Below, piece by piece: positions 38,718-50,774 of a stretch of DNA of 64,000 nt. A program made the position numbers and the translations under genes. Positions within the stretch are counted from its first letter, which is position 1; each line of letters starts with the position of its first letter. The DNA comes from Kuschelorhynchus macadamiae (lineage: Eukaryota > Arthropoda > Insecta > Coleoptera > Curculionidae), in contig JAUTXW010005188.1 of the NCBI GenBank assembly GCA_030620095.1, forward strand, positions 312,001 to 376,000, written 5' to 3'. The notes beneath the pieces were generated by a model. That model had not been told where the DNA came from, did no database searches, and worked only from the letters and a program-made list of their open reading frames with translations.

Positions 38718-40628
38718 AGATATTTTTAGCTTTTAAGTGAGAACTGTGACAAGAAACATTTCGAATGATAGAATACCATTTAAAAGTATAAAGTTATCGT
38801 ACCTTCCATTACATTACTACCTCGCTATATTTTCCTATAAATTTTAGTTTTTTATTTAAAAAAAAAACATGATCAAACAAAAATTGCAAAGTAGAGAAAA
38901 TTAGTTTTGTGAAGCAGTTATACATATCCACATTAGAAATATTTAAAAATCTTAATCTCTCAATTGTATATTTTTATTACGTGTTTGTACTATAAAGTGT
39001 CTTTCTTTTACAAATTTGAAATGCGTCTAGGGGTAATAGCACCCCCCCCTCCCGGCTTCGCCTGTGTAATCAAAAGAAAAATATTCAAAACTATGAAAAT
39101 CTTTTTCTTTTTAGTTTCTGTTGTTATCCAATTTAAATTATAATATTTCTGACCTCTTTTTAATTTCCCCAATTTCTACCATAAAGTATAAAATATTACT
39201 TGGGTTTCAATTTATAATCCTATTTACTTTTTGTAATTCTTCCATTTTGATGTGAGGATCATGATGATCCTTTATCCTGAAGTAACGGAAATTAATCTAC
39301 ACTTTCTTAAAAACACATTAAATAAGTAAATACATAACAATTCATTTTTAATTACGTACCATATACAGATATTTACAGTTAGCAATATACAGTGTTTATA
39401 TTAAAAATAGAGACATACCGATATATAGCCCAATAAAATTAGGGCAAAACTTGGAAAAAATTCCGACTAAGCTGAAATTTTATGGAGATGTTCTAAGGAT
39501 ATCCAAAAAAGTACCCTAAATTTGAGCCGTGTTTTTTTTTGTTTTAGTAGTAAAAGTGGACGATTTCTAATGTTTTGCAATTATCTCCAAAAACTATCAT
39601 CTATGGTGGAGTCGAAAAAAATATCATATTTATATTCTGTAATTGAAAAAAAATATACTTTTTGAGATAATTGCAAAAAAAAGGTTCCTTAAAAACAAAG
39701 AAACCCACTACTCAAGTTTATGGTTCTTTTAAGATATGCTTAACACTCCACAAAAATCTACCTTGGTCGGAAGTCAAAACCTAATTTTTTTGCGGTAATA
39801 AATATAAGTTACTTACTTTACTTATCACAAAATACTAGCACCGTACCACCCTATCACTTTATAAAGGGGTTATTCTGAGTACTATGTCACTCTTGTGGAG
39901 ATACAATAGTACCTAGTAACTAGTAGTTTTTTTGACATGGGATCTTCCACACTTTTGCAGATACGACATATAATTTTGGTTTAAAATCATCTATATCTAA
40001 TTGAGATACGACTTTCAATTAGCATGCATTTCATACTGTTACACAATATCTTAAAGTGCTAGAAATCGAAAAAGGTAAGTTTTGCAGTTACGACTTCTTA
40101 TCTTAACAGGCCAGAGATAGCTAGATGTGATAAACTAACAAGAAAGTGGCAGAGCAAAAAAGGATAATTATTTTAAAAACCCGGTTTAATATACTAAATA
40201 TTTTTTAATATGTATACCATATTATGTAGGGCATCATGATATTGGTGTTTTGTGATATTTTTTTAACATTTATTTATATTCTAGTGGTTTAGGTTAAAAA
40301 CCAAGTTTTTCTTCTTGTAAATCTGTTAGGTGGATACAAATACTACCTTAAAAACTATACTTAATACATACATCCCATATAAAATATCTTTTTTTTATTT
40401 TTTTCATTTCTAATAGTAACTCAAAACTAACATTTTTAATTAGTATAAAGCCCCTCAAAACTATTCATCCTATTTAAAGGATTAGGTTGTGTTATGCCCA
40501 TGAGATCTTTTGATCAGGCCATTTGATCAACAATTTTTTAAAAATGGCCGAAAGCCATTTTCCATAAGGGGTGTGAGTCTTTTCTAGTTAGTTAAATCAG
40601 GAATAGATAGTTCCATCTATAATTTTAG

Positions 40629-40800
40629 GGAGAAGAGCTGAAGCCAATCAATACAGAAAATGTAATTTGGGAAAAATTAAAGCCAATGCTATAGTAACAA
40701 GAGGTGGTTACGGATACAATGAAACACATATTGATGTGTATATAAATTTATTTATGTATGCTCAAACATTTTATGGAAGAAAAACTACTGACGAATTTAG
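40629..40800 (+). CDS. Tsf2: Tsf2 exon: C-lobe His-ligand block
   Basis: Encodes RRAEANQYRKCNLGKIKANA, then IVTRGGYGYNETHIDVYINL, then FMYAQTFYGRKTTDEF. In vertebrate lobes the segment NHAVVTR carries the His iron ligand; the matching segment here is KANAIVTR, with Asn at the His position. Acceptor TTTTAG at 40628; donor TTTAG|GTAAGT at 40801. Phase 1 to 2. Confidence 0.95.
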
Positions 40801-41755
40801 GTAAGTTTATTAGAGTATTGACAAGTTATAACAGGTGAGCCGGTACTAAATTCATAACACGGGGGTGTTTTCGAAGCATTTTTAAGGTACCTATCTCAAG
40901 TACATGTATAGATAAAGATTTACAATTGTCACAGTGCCCTGCTTGTTACTTTTTCCTGAAAAGAAACATTCCGAACACATAATTTTGATGTTCGTTTGCC
41001 TTTTTAAGATGCAGGACGGTTATGAAAATTATCACTTTTCAGGCATCCCCTGTATATTATTTATATTGTTATGTGTTAGGTAAAAGCTGTTCCCAAAAAA
41101 TGTTATGTGTAGAATCTCGTGTTGTAGGAATTATTTTTTTAAAGCTTATTTTTAAAAATGTAAATCTAAATATATTATCAAATGGAACGCTCTGTACTTT
41201 CGAAAGAAAAGATTGAAAAGCACAAAAAAATCGCACACGTCAATTATTTTTAGGTCAGGTATACGTTAATTTTCGTCATTGCTCAAGGTTTATAATTTAT
41301 AGTTAAAGTGTTTTTTACGAAAAATGGTTCTGATTCAATGAATGGAATAAAACTATCGTGTCGGATCGGATTTTAAGATATTTCTGTATTTAATACAGAC
41401 TTGAGTTCTATAATGATACCCGTGTTATATGTTTATATTAATTTAATCCAATGAAAAACCTAAATAAAACCAATTTTTAGATACTACTTTTCTACTTCTG
41501 GGGAAAATATAATTAACACATTTTTTTATTCATTCTACTGCTCTACAATTTAAAGTCGGGGAAATATTTCAGATCAAACCTTTGACTTTAATTGGTGCCA
41601 CATTTGCTCTATGGAATTAAAAACACAATAGTAGGGTGGGAGCTGTAGCATCATATGTCCCATTTATTCTACCAGTGCGTCACAAACATATACTTTTTTA
41701 CACAGATTACCTTTAAAACTTCTAAAAGATCGTTTTATTATAACATTCTTTAAAA
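40801..41755 (+). other. Tsf2 intron 7, 5' part
   Basis: AT-rich, no recognised gene. A Tc1-like remnant begins at ~41760. Confidence 0.65.
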
Positions 41756-41759
41756 TATA

Positions 41760-42425
41760 TATCATGCGCCGCCATGTATTTATGTAATTAGCGACTGTGC
41801 TATATCGCATCGTCCATTATTATCACGCCGAGGACTGTTTGGTAAAAGAAATTCTTGAATCATCTTTAAAAATTTCTGCCGTTGTATCTTCATGGTAGTC
41901 CACGCAGGAGTCTTTAATATTCTGTACTGAAAGTCACACGGCATTTGGGACGTAACCGTCTGATCTGGCTTGTAAAATGGTTGTCCTTTTCCCTTTATTT
42001 AATGGAGCTTTTGTTTTACACCTACCGGGAGAATTTGACCCTTCTTTGGGTGGCATACATGTCAAACCATATCTCATGGAGGTAACTTATTTGACGATTT
42101 ACAGAAAGGTATATTCTCATCGATGTTTGCAATAACTGGGACAAAAGTCTCCAAAGGCGAGTGATGCAACAGCTTATTTGGGTTTCATCGTTAGTGAACC
42201 GTTACTTCAGAGTTTCAAATTTAGTTATCAACTCCTTGTCGCCTTCGTCGAAACATGTAGTGGATCTGGCATCTTTACGTTTCTTTCTTGATGTGATGGG
42301 ATTTGACACGATTCTTTTCACTGTCGTCAGAGGTATCTTAATCAAATCACATGCAGCAGCACTAGCGTTAAGTCCTCTGTTCAGTAAAGAACTATAAACA
42401 GTTTTTATAATTTCCCTAGCTAGTA
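41760..42425 (-). pseudogene. Tc1-like DDE transposase remnant
   Basis: Minus strand. ~42420-42215 reads EIIKTVYSSLLNRGLNASAA and IKIPLTTVKRIVSNP, an HTH, then ELITKFETLK and a stop. Further on, ~42090 reads YLHEIWFDM (first Asp expected near here; it reads EIW rather than DEW), ~41905 reads DYHEDTTAEIFK, and ~41830 reads VIIMDDAI, matching the VIxMDNA block with the second Asp. Several frames and stops are needed. The order is that of Tc1-like transposases found in many arthropods. Degraded and 3'-truncated. Confidence 0.6.
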
Positions 42426-42884
42426 GCGTAGCCAGAAATTGTTTCGGAGGGGTTCAAACTTTCCCTTCAACACGTTGCTGACGCTGCTGCGGTGTTGTTG
42501 ACGAATTAAGGCGTATTTCAGGGTTGCTAAGTAAGTTATTCTTACGGTTTATACTTAAATTTTGAACTTATGCTCTAGGGGAGTTTTAAGATAAATGTTT
42601 TTTTCACCGGAACACTAGAAGAAGAGCCATCAAAGTTTTTCCACGGACGTCACATAATTATGTCTTATACGTATAATATTTCTTAAAATGATCACAACTG
42701 AACACTTCTCGTAAGAAATAAGACATTCAATTTTTCAAAAATCTTTTTAAAATACCTGTTGTACGTAAACATTCAAAACACTTAAAATTATCTTTTTATA
42801 GCTACAACAGAAGTAATTTTAAATATTTTCATATTTAGAAACTATTACAATCCGGCCTTCTCAACTTAACTATTTTTGTTTGTT

Positions 42885-43145
42885 TATTGCCAAGCTCTTT
42901 CGCAGATTCAGGGATACGGAAACAGCTGTTATGGATGTCATAACACGTATTCAGATTAAAGTTGATGATAATAAAAAATGTTGTTTACTATCCTTGGATC
43001 TGTGTAAGGCATTTGATACAGTAAATCATCATAATCTTTTACGAAAATTAAATAATATTGGAATAAGGGGCAATATGTATAATTTGCTTAAAAATTATCT
43101 AAGTAAGCGCAGACTGTTTGTACAAATAAATAATGCATTAAGTAA
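42885..43145 (+). pseudogene. LINE D, 5' fragment (reverse transcriptase palm start)
   Basis: Encodes TAVMDVITRIQIKVDDNKKC, then CLLSLDLCKAFDTVNHHNLL with the first catalytic Asp, then NIGIRGNMYNLLKNYLSKRR and NNALSN, where a CACTA-like element interrupts. The continuation is at 45382. Sequence upstream of ~42885 does not continue the protein, so the LINE is 5'-truncated inside the RT. Confidence 0.9.
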
Positions 43146-45381
43146 CACGGGCCGACAAAAAATTTTTTTTTGTTGTAACACAAATCAGAATAGCATAATC
43201 TAATAGAATGGACCTATCCAAATACGAACATGACAAATAGAAAGTTGTAGCACGTAGGGTTTTCTTGTTAGAGTTGTAGAACCATATCGAATGTTACGAT
43301 ACTTAATATCTATAGAAAAAATGATTTCAGAAAATTTTTAACCCTGTTTATTGACTATGTTTACAGTTTTCGCCTATTAAACATACCATAAATCTAAGAG
43401 AAAAGCAAACGAGAAAAATATTAACTTTAAACACTAATTAAATTTTATTTTTTCCGTTTATGAGGTGTCCATCTTCTCTCTTCAAAAACCAGCAGTAGTC
43501 ACCAACATGGCTGGATCCCATCGTCCTTGGTACCGAATTTCTATTGTTCTGATATTTTGGTGAAACCTTTCATCCTGCTCGTCACTAACAGCTTCCAAAT
43601 TTTTAGGAAAAAATGTCAGATGGAAATGGAGGAAGTGAATTTTTAATGACATTCTGGCTCCAAGCGCTTTATAGGCATCTAAGAGTTCATTTACTAATTG
43701 CTCATTATTTTCATCCATATTGTTGCCTAAAAATCCTCTTACTACATTAACAAATGAATTCCTGCCTGGTAAGCTTTTCCGTAAAATTGACATCGTCCAG
43801 CAATTTTCTGATTTGTGGCCCAATAAAAATGCCTTCTTTTAATTTGGCATCACTTAACTGGGGAAAGACTTGTCTTAGGTATTTAAATCCATCACCATCT
43901 TTATTCAAAACCTTCACAAAGTTTTTCATCAGCCCAAGTTTAATGTGAAGAGGAGGCAAAAGGACATTTTTGGGATCAACATTTTAACATTTTGAGATCC
44001 CTGTTGATATTCGCTTCTTTCTGGCCAAATTTTTGTTACATAATGCTGATTTATTACTGTCCCATAAACAAAGAAAACAGCTGAGTCTTAAAATCGTTTA
44101 AGTCCCCACATATCTGCCATTTATACCTATTGTAGTTTATTTTATCCAAAATCGTGCGCATATTTTCATAATTTTCTTTCATTGCAACTGAATGGGCAAC
44201 TGGTATAGAGGGTTTTAAATTTCCATTATGCAATAACACAACTTTTAAGCTATATTTAGATGAGTCTATGAATAAGCGCCACTCACGAGGAGAATGTTTA
44301 ATATCAAGTTCCTGCATTAAACTGTTTACATCAGTACACGCGCACAACGAATTTTCCATACTGTAGAATTCAGAAAAAATAGCATTTCTTTTTCTGAAAT
44401 TCGTAATTTTTGTTTTTTTGGCCAATAGGTTCCATTCCTTAAGAGGGGAACCCCAGAAGTTTTGACTGTTGCTCGGATAACCCCAAATCACGTACTAAAT
44501 CATTTAATTTACTTTGAACAATCAAATGTGGCTCGCCGGAACTGGGACCTGTAGTAAAAGTGGGATCGGTGCACTGTTCTTCTGAGCTGCCTGATGATGC
44601 GTTATCTCCATTATCTCCCAAATCAATAGCTTGCCAATTTAAAGGCGCAATCGGCACTGGCAAATTTGCATTATGAGGAAAAGGTCGTATGTCAGATTGC
44701 AAATTTGGATATTCTATATTGTGCTTTCCCTTTTTGGAATAACATTCAGTCTTTGTCAGGCAAAAATAACAATCGTCAGAATGATTGGTCGGTTCTCGCC
44801 ATACCATTGGAACTGCAAAAGGCATACTTTTTCTCTTTCCCTTGATCCACTCCACCAATGATACACTAAAACTAATACAGCACACATGGGGAGCCCACCG
44901 CTCTCATCTTGACCCCCAATTAACACACCATAATATTTAAAGTAGGCTTTTTTTACATTTTTGGAAAATGGCCTGGCTTGTGATTTCACCAGAAATTCTC
45001 CACAAATATAACTAAAATTTGTCAGGAGAAATTTTGCAACCTCGGCTCGTTTGACTCGACATTCTCGTCTTCACATACACTTGCTTATTGATACACAGAG
45101 AACCACTCAATTCGAAACTCAACAGAAGAGTGATGTTTAACGTTTATTTTATGTCTAATGTTGTAAACAACCGAGTCTAGGTAATTTTTCCGTTGTAAAA
45201 TGGACCCATTTTAGCCGCCCCACAATAAAATTGTTTGCCTGTCAATATAAAAGGTTCTAATTAGACTATTAAAAAATGGTTCGCATTAGGGCTTTCCGAA
45301 TATTTTTTTTATTATTGGGAGGGTATTTCCATTGTGAAAATAATGAGCTGGCCTGTGTTAGAAAAATCTTGTCGGCCAGTG
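43146..45381 (-). mobile_element. CACTA-like DNA transposon inserted in LINE D
   Basis: The insertion is bounded by CACGGGCCGACAAAAAATTT on the left and, inverted, CACTGGCCGACAAGATTTTT on the right, giving short TIRs with CAC...GTG ends. The LINE reading frame stops at AGTAA on the left and resumes at AATCAAAAAGAAATA on the right, which fits an AA 2-bp target duplication. CAC ends and 2-3 bp duplications fit the CACTA/EnSpm superfamily. It encodes a broken protein on the minus strand. The family assignment is an inference. Confidence 0.75.
43485..44970 (-). pseudogene. Transposon-encoded protein of a widespread uncharacterised arthropod family, broken
   Basis: Minus strand, in order: KAYFKYYGVLIGGQD (~44960), CCISFSVSLVEWIKGKRKSM and PFAVPMVWREPTNHSDDCYF (Cys-rich start, to ~44740), a linker with Ser/Glu, LKEWNLLAKKTKITNFRKRN (~44410), WRLFIDSSKYSLKVVLLHNG (~44260), ICGDLNDFKTQLF (~44090), then after a gap LPPLHIKLGLMKNFVKVLNK (~43950), FPQLSDAKLKEGIFIGPQIR, and RMSLKIHFLHFHLTFFPKNL, then VSDEQDERFHQ (~43590), IRYQGRWDPAML. 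This string of blocks is familiar from many uncharacterised multicopy arthropod proteins. At least four frameshifts or deletions, including loss of the segment after the GDLND block, make it a pseudogene. Asp in FIDSS and GDL and Glu in VSDE are candidate catalytic residues, by inference only. Confidence 0.75.
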
Positions 45382-46495
45382 AATCAAAAAGAAATAGTTT
45401 GTGGAGTACCACAAGAATCAATATTGGGACCAGTTTTATTTTTAATTTATATAAATTCAGTTTCTAAATTAAATTTAAAAGGCAATATTCAATTGTTTGG
45501 GGATGACACAACAATTATTTATTTTGCTGCTAATTTAAATGAATTATTTTTTTTATATAAAACATGATCTACAATTAATTTGTTCCTGGCTTAAATCTAA
45601 CAAACTATCATTCAGTTTTAGTAAATCTTCTTTTATGTTAATAAGTAAAACAAAGATAAATTCTGGTATTTCCGCAGTAGTAATAAACAATAACAAAATT
45701 AAATATTCAAATACAACACCATTTTTAGGATTAATTATAGATGAAAACTTAAGTTGGAAAAATCATATTCAGAGTATAAGAACCGCTATAACTCCATTAA
45801 TAGGAGTATTATACAAAGCAAGATATTTCGTACCATTAAAATTCTTAAAAAGCATATATTATTTTTTAATATATTCTAAATTCCAATATTTAATTTCAAT
45901 TTGGGGATCTGCTTGTTCGTCACACATTAAACCTTTAAAACAATTGCAAAATAAAACTCTAAAATGTATTTATAAACTACCATATTTGGAACCTTCTATT
46001 AACCTATATGAACCTAACGGATTTTTAAACTTACAAAATATTTATAATTTCAAAATTTGCATTTTAATACACTCTATTAATAATAATGGAAAAAAAACAA
46101 ATATTATATTTTAAAAATCTAATACTTTACATAATCACGATACAAGAGATTGCTTACAATTACAGACCATTACAATAAAAAGTAACTTTGGGAAAAAATC
46201 AATTCTGCACGATGGTTTAAAAATATATAATAACTTACCAGAGACTATAAGACATACAACAAAATTATCAATATTTAAAAAACAATTAAAAATGTATTTT
46301 TTACAAAAATAAAAATGAATAGATTTTTTAAAAATATTTATTTCAATTTAGTTTTTATATTATATTGAATTATAACATAGGAGTTTTTTTATTAGAACTT
46401 TATTATTATTATTATTTTCTGTTGATATATGTTATATTCCATGTAATAAACTTGTAAAGTTGGTTTGAAATAAAATAGTTTAAAGTAAATCAATT
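45382..46495 (+). pseudogene. LINE D, 3' fragment (RT palm end, C-terminus, 3' UTR)
   Basis: Resumes after the CACTA-like insertion with NQKEIVCGVPQESILGPVLF, then the polymerase box FGDDTTIIYF (YADD expected; Tyr-Ala replaced, both Asp kept), a frameshift near 45555, then CSWLKSNKLSFSFSK, TPFLGLIIDENLSWKNHIQS, SIWGSACSSHIKPLKQLQNK and RDCLQL...GLKIYNNLPETIR, ending at ~46311. A frame break occurs at ~46113. The 3' UTR includes a (TTA)n run at ~46402 and AATAAA before ~46490. Together with 42885-43145 this is one 5'-truncated Jockey-like LINE. Confidence 0.88.
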
Positions 46496-46890
46496 GCATA
46501 TTAGGAAAACATCTAATAATGGCTATTTTTGTACCGAAACATCAGGAATCATATTTGAGTTGTATATCAATTTAAATGGAATTTAAAAGTTCTTTTAAAA
46601 TATGAAATAAAAAATCCAGGTTCGTCCGATAACGAAACGTCAAAAAATAAATTTAAAGATACCATGTTGTAGAACGGAAAGAAATTATAAGACTTTCGAA
46701 TTTAAACTGCGTCTCGAAAATCAAGAGTTTTTGAAATATTCAACTAAATTAATTTAGATCTTAGTCTATTTTAGACTTTGAAGAAGTCCTAATCTAGGTT
46801 GAAATGTCAGTCAAAATAAGAATGATTAAAATATGAAAATTCCTCTCCTTTAAAAAATGACCGAACACTAAGAATAAAAAATAAAAATAA

Positions 46891-46936
<46 letters not shown>

Positions 46937-46949
46937 TTTTTTTTTTCAG
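46496..46949 (+). other. Tsf2 intron 7, 3' end with (TA)n
   Basis: AT-rich, with a 28-bp TA run at ~46902-46929 followed by the pyrimidine-rich acceptor CTTTTTTTTTTCAG ending at 46949. No gene recognised. Confidence 0.75.
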
Positions 46950-47175
46950 TTTCAGTATGTTCACCTCGGACCCTCCGTACTCTGATCTTATTTTTCAAGA
47001 TGCTACTACTCAGCTTAAAGTGATTGAACCGAGTAAAAGATATTACTCTGTGTACTTAGGACCTGATTTTATGAGGGCCCGGCGAATAACTGATTGCCAT
47101 GCTGGAAGTTTGTCGTCTAAATCAGCGATAACCTTAACGATGATATGTTGTATTTTAAGTGTTATTATTTATTAG
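46950..47175 (+). CDS. Tsf2: Tsf2 terminal exon: C-lobe end and GPI-anchor signal
   Basis: Encodes FSMFTSDPPYSDLIFQDATT, then QLKVIEPSKRYYSVYLGPDF, then MRARRITDCHAGSLSSKSAI and a hydrophobic tail TLTMICCILSVIIY before TAG at 47173-47175. FSMF...DLIFQDATT is the lobe-end strand, equivalent to FDLF...LMFQDSAIG at the end of the N-lobe. A small-residue stretch (AGSLSSKS) followed by ~15 hydrophobic residues at the very C-terminus fits GPI anchoring, as in melanotransferrin. The acceptor could be either of two CAG sites 6 bp apart (46949 or 46955); the first keeps FSMF and is preferred. Confidence 0.94.
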
Positions 47176-47412
47176 GGATATAACTATTCGGTGAGAAAGT
47201 TATGTGTTTTGGAGCTGATTTTGATAGTGACATTTCAAGTCTTTTAGTTAAAAAATTTTTTTGATAATAATGTATCCAACTTATAGAAACTATTAGGGAT
47301 ATAACTATTCGGGGTGAGAGAAAGTTATGTGTGTTTTGGATCTGATTTTGATACATTTCAAGTTATTTTAGTTACAAATTTTTTTTGGATAATAATGTAT
47401 CCAACTTATAGA
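47171..47412 (+). repeat. Two tandem ~121-bp units spanning the Tsf2 stop codon and 3' UTR
   Basis: ATTAGGGATATAACTATTCG begins units at 47171 and 47292; each runs to AATAATGTATCCAACTTATA. The units differ by small indels (GGTGAGAAAG versus GGGTGAGAGAAAG, AGTGAC missing in the second). The first unit contains the Tsf2 TAG. Confidence 0.92.
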
Positions 47413-49058
47413 AAATACTCAGAGCACTCGGGAAAAATATAAGTTCTAATACACCCAGCATAAAAAGTCCTAGACCCCTTCATAAGATGTAATGCAGTGC
47501 TTCAAGACTGCTTATCTTCAGTAATAATAATCCAGTGAAGTGATTAAAAAACATAGTGAACGAGAAACAGGGCTACGACTGCCCCTTAACTCGGACATTC
47601 ACTTGTGATCAGAATGCTCTGCAGGATGTTTGAAACTAATTATCATTAGGAGCATTTTTTCTAAACATGCTGTGAAGCATTCTAATTGAATTCATAATTG
47701 AATGCTCCCGATAAGAAGCAGCTGTTTTTTGTTGACATTATGTTTTTGTATCACTTCGCTGGATCAATTATTACAGAAGATATGTAGTTTTGAAGCAGAG
47801 TATATTTGCATTGTATCTTGTCAAGGGGTTCAGAACTTTTGAATTTGTGTATGAATCATATATACGAATTATTTTTGTATTTTTTAATTGTCGATCAAAA
47901 CATTTTGATATACGCATTTTTTGAATAAGTTGTAGTAAAAAACTGTGAAAAACTCATAATTTGTAGCTAAAATTTAAATTTTTTCGTTTAATTATGTTAG
48001 ATCTGGTAAATGTTTCTCATAATATAACATTATAACAGTACCTGTAATTAACCCATTCCCTTGTTTGGTTTAAAGGCTACAGGGAATATACAGGGAAGTT
48101 TTTAATATTTTGAAATATATTTTTACCCTTTATTTTTTGAGATACAAAAAAAATGTGAAAACAAAACTTGCAGGTTTTTTGAAGGCATAAAACTGGTAAA
48201 GAGTAATACCTATAATAAAAATCAAAGTAGCCCTGTATATCGATAAAAGAAACAAAATGTTAAGTATGAATAGCTGCCCAAAGCTAGACTTCGCCTAGTT
48301 ATTAAGGAACACGAAATACGGACTATGCATTTAATTGTAAATTTGTTTCTTAATAATAAAAGACCATTATTATTATTATTATTATTATGATAAAATGGGT
48401 CTTTTTTGTCACCATATAAATTATGTATATCAAAATATACCCTTTTGTCTCTTCTAACATTATTAAAGGCTACTTCAATTTTTCTTTAGTAACTTTTTAA
48501 CAGTTTTAAGCCTAAGTAGGTATTTAAAAAACGGTTACCATCATAAGAAATACAAGGTGCCCCATTAAAAAAAAACGTATTGTATTATTTTCGCAGCTTT
48601 TCTGTGTTCTTTTGTTTTCTGTCATATCACTCGTATATCCACATCAAAATTTTTAAGTTTATGTTTATTTTTTTTTTGTATCTCAAAAATTAAAAGGCGG
48701 AAATGCTTGTCAAAATGTATTAAAAAAAACTGTTTTTATTGATTAAAAACCATATGTGAATTTAAATAATTATAGATTTTAATAATTTTACTATTTAATT
48801 TTAGCAGAATAAATTGTGAAAAGTGCACATTTGACAAACTGTGATTTATGACCCAGCCGTCCTCTAAAATTTATATTTTTTCTTATTACATAGTGACGGT
48901 AGGGGTGTAAAATAAGATTACGGTTATGCTTCTTTACCCGGATATTATTCAATTATATCTAAGGTTAAAAGTGCATTTATAAATTTAACTCCGTCCATTT
49001 TTATACTCTGTATTATTTTTTTGTGTACATATAATATATAATTTGTATTGTTTTGTAT
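47413..49058. other. Downstream of Tsf2: AT-rich, no recognised gene
   Basis: Candidate poly(A) signals (AATAAA) occur at ~48213 and ~48353, but none is strongly placed. A (ATT)n microsatellite lies at ~48366-48389. CCCTGTATA at ~48232 resembles transposon ends seen elsewhere in the window. No coding region recognised. Confidence 0.6.
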
Positions 49059-50096
49059 ATACAGGGTTGAACATTTAACTGGAATATATTCAATAACTTG
49101 AAAACTGTTAAAATTTTCGAAAAACTTTACCCATCGGGTTGATTTAATAGTTTTCGGATCATTTAGTAATAACGAATTGTGACGTTACTTTTGTAAGGGT
49201 TATGACGTCATATACATTCTTTTTAATGCAACACCCCTTATATTGTTATTTTTTTAAATCACTGGAACATTCCAAACATATTTTATGTTACATGTCCTAT
49301 ACCTAAATTCAACTGTTTTCGAGAAAATGGCGTCTTAGGACGGCTCTATCGGCCAAATGGTTAAACTTAGAATTAAATGTCTCGCACTTTCCTATCTTAG
49401 CTTTTTGAGATGTTTTAGATAACATAATCTTCCGGTTTAGCCGGAAATATCAAAATTCAATACTGCTGTCTACTTCCGGATAGAATGGAAGTGTATAATT
49501 TGAACATTTAGTTGATGTCGTCCAATAAAGTCTAAAAAGTAAGCTAGGAAAGTGCAAAGCATTTCGCTCTAAGTTTAACAGTTTGGCCGATGGAGGGCTC
49601 TAAGTGGCTTAAAATGACAATTTTGAGACGCCATTTTCTCGAAAACTGTTGAATTTAAGTACAGGACATGTAACACAAAATATTTAAAGATTCAAATATT
49701 GCAACTTACAGTTTAACCGGAAGTCGATGCCAGTTTATAGATATTTAAGTTTTGTTATAAAGCACATCGTTTAGAATTTAAGCTGGTTAAAGTGCTCAAA
49801 ATGTCAATATCGCGAAAACAAATGAATTTGTTTATAGGACATGTTACATAAAATGTAATTATTATAATTCATTGTAGATTTTAAAAAGTGAAAATATGTA
49901 AGGTGTCTCATTTAAAATAACGAAATTGCTAGCTGCCCAAGGAAAACTACTCATCCTGTATATACAAACATATTAAAAAAAAAATTCTTTTTACAAGAAT
50001 GAAATTTTATATTTAACTTTTTCCGCAAATCCTATAGTTTTCTAGATAAGGTTCTGGGTTATCGTACGTGAATCGCCCTGTACACATTAGTTAAAC
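49059..50096. mobile_element. Putative non-autonomous element with CAGGG ends and internal inverted module
   Basis: Bounded by TATACAGGGTTGAACATTTAA on the left and, inverted, GTACAGGGCGATTCACGTAC on the right. Inside, ~49270-49405 and ~49550-49690 are inverted copies sharing TTACATGTCCTxTACxTAAATTCAAC, GTTTTCGAGAAAATGGCGTC and ATCGGCCAAAxxGTTAAACTTAGA, with ~75-80% apparent identity; a third partial TAGGACATGTTACATAAAAT is at ~49835. No ORF. The outer ends match only over ~12 bp, so the boundaries are tentative. Confidence 0.5.
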
Positions 50097-50774
50097 CATT
50101 TTCAATATACTAATATTATTTGTTGCAACATCAGTCTTCTGATTTTATTGGCATCTCGAAAGGCAACTTTAAGGCGCAAGTACAATGGACTTACTTTATA
50201 GTTAAATAGTACTAGTAATTTTATTATATTGAGATTTTTACTTTTTTAATTTAATAAAATAAGAAAAAACTAGATTTTCTTTCTTTAACTGAAGCACTTT
50301 TTGTAAAGGGGATAAGTCCAAATTATACACTGTGGCTCTTAAATGTCCGCCCTTTGTTTTTTGAATCAGTCAAGATTTAAATTTGTCACACTTCAATAGC
50401 ATACTAAATGTTCTTTTTTTGTATTTTATGATTCAAGCAAAACTTCTATACGACGGCTTTCCGTAAATGTGACATAATTTAAATGAGTGAAAATTATTGA
50501 AAACCTATTATATTTTATTACATACAAATATGTGCAACTGGACGTAATTGGGCGCCATATCGGCTCTAACTATGATTTCATGAATTTCCGTACCTGTATT
50601 TTGTACGTAATAGTGTTTTATAATTATCAGACTGTCTTTTTGGTTAGGCCTTTTTTTGGGTTATCGTAAAAGGAGTTCTATCATACATTTTGTGTCCACC
50701 GCATGCAGAAGTCAAAAATACACTTAGTCAAGAATTTAGTTAATTATTAAAAAGTGAAGAATCATAGACATAAT
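50097..50774. other. AT-rich intergenic sequence
   Basis: No coding region, repeat or RNA gene recognised. Confidence 0.6.

Noticed and set aside
42161..42397. Open frame on the plus strand
   Set aside because: Antisense shadow of the Tc1-like transposase remnant, which shows recognisable HTH and Asp blocks on the minus strand.
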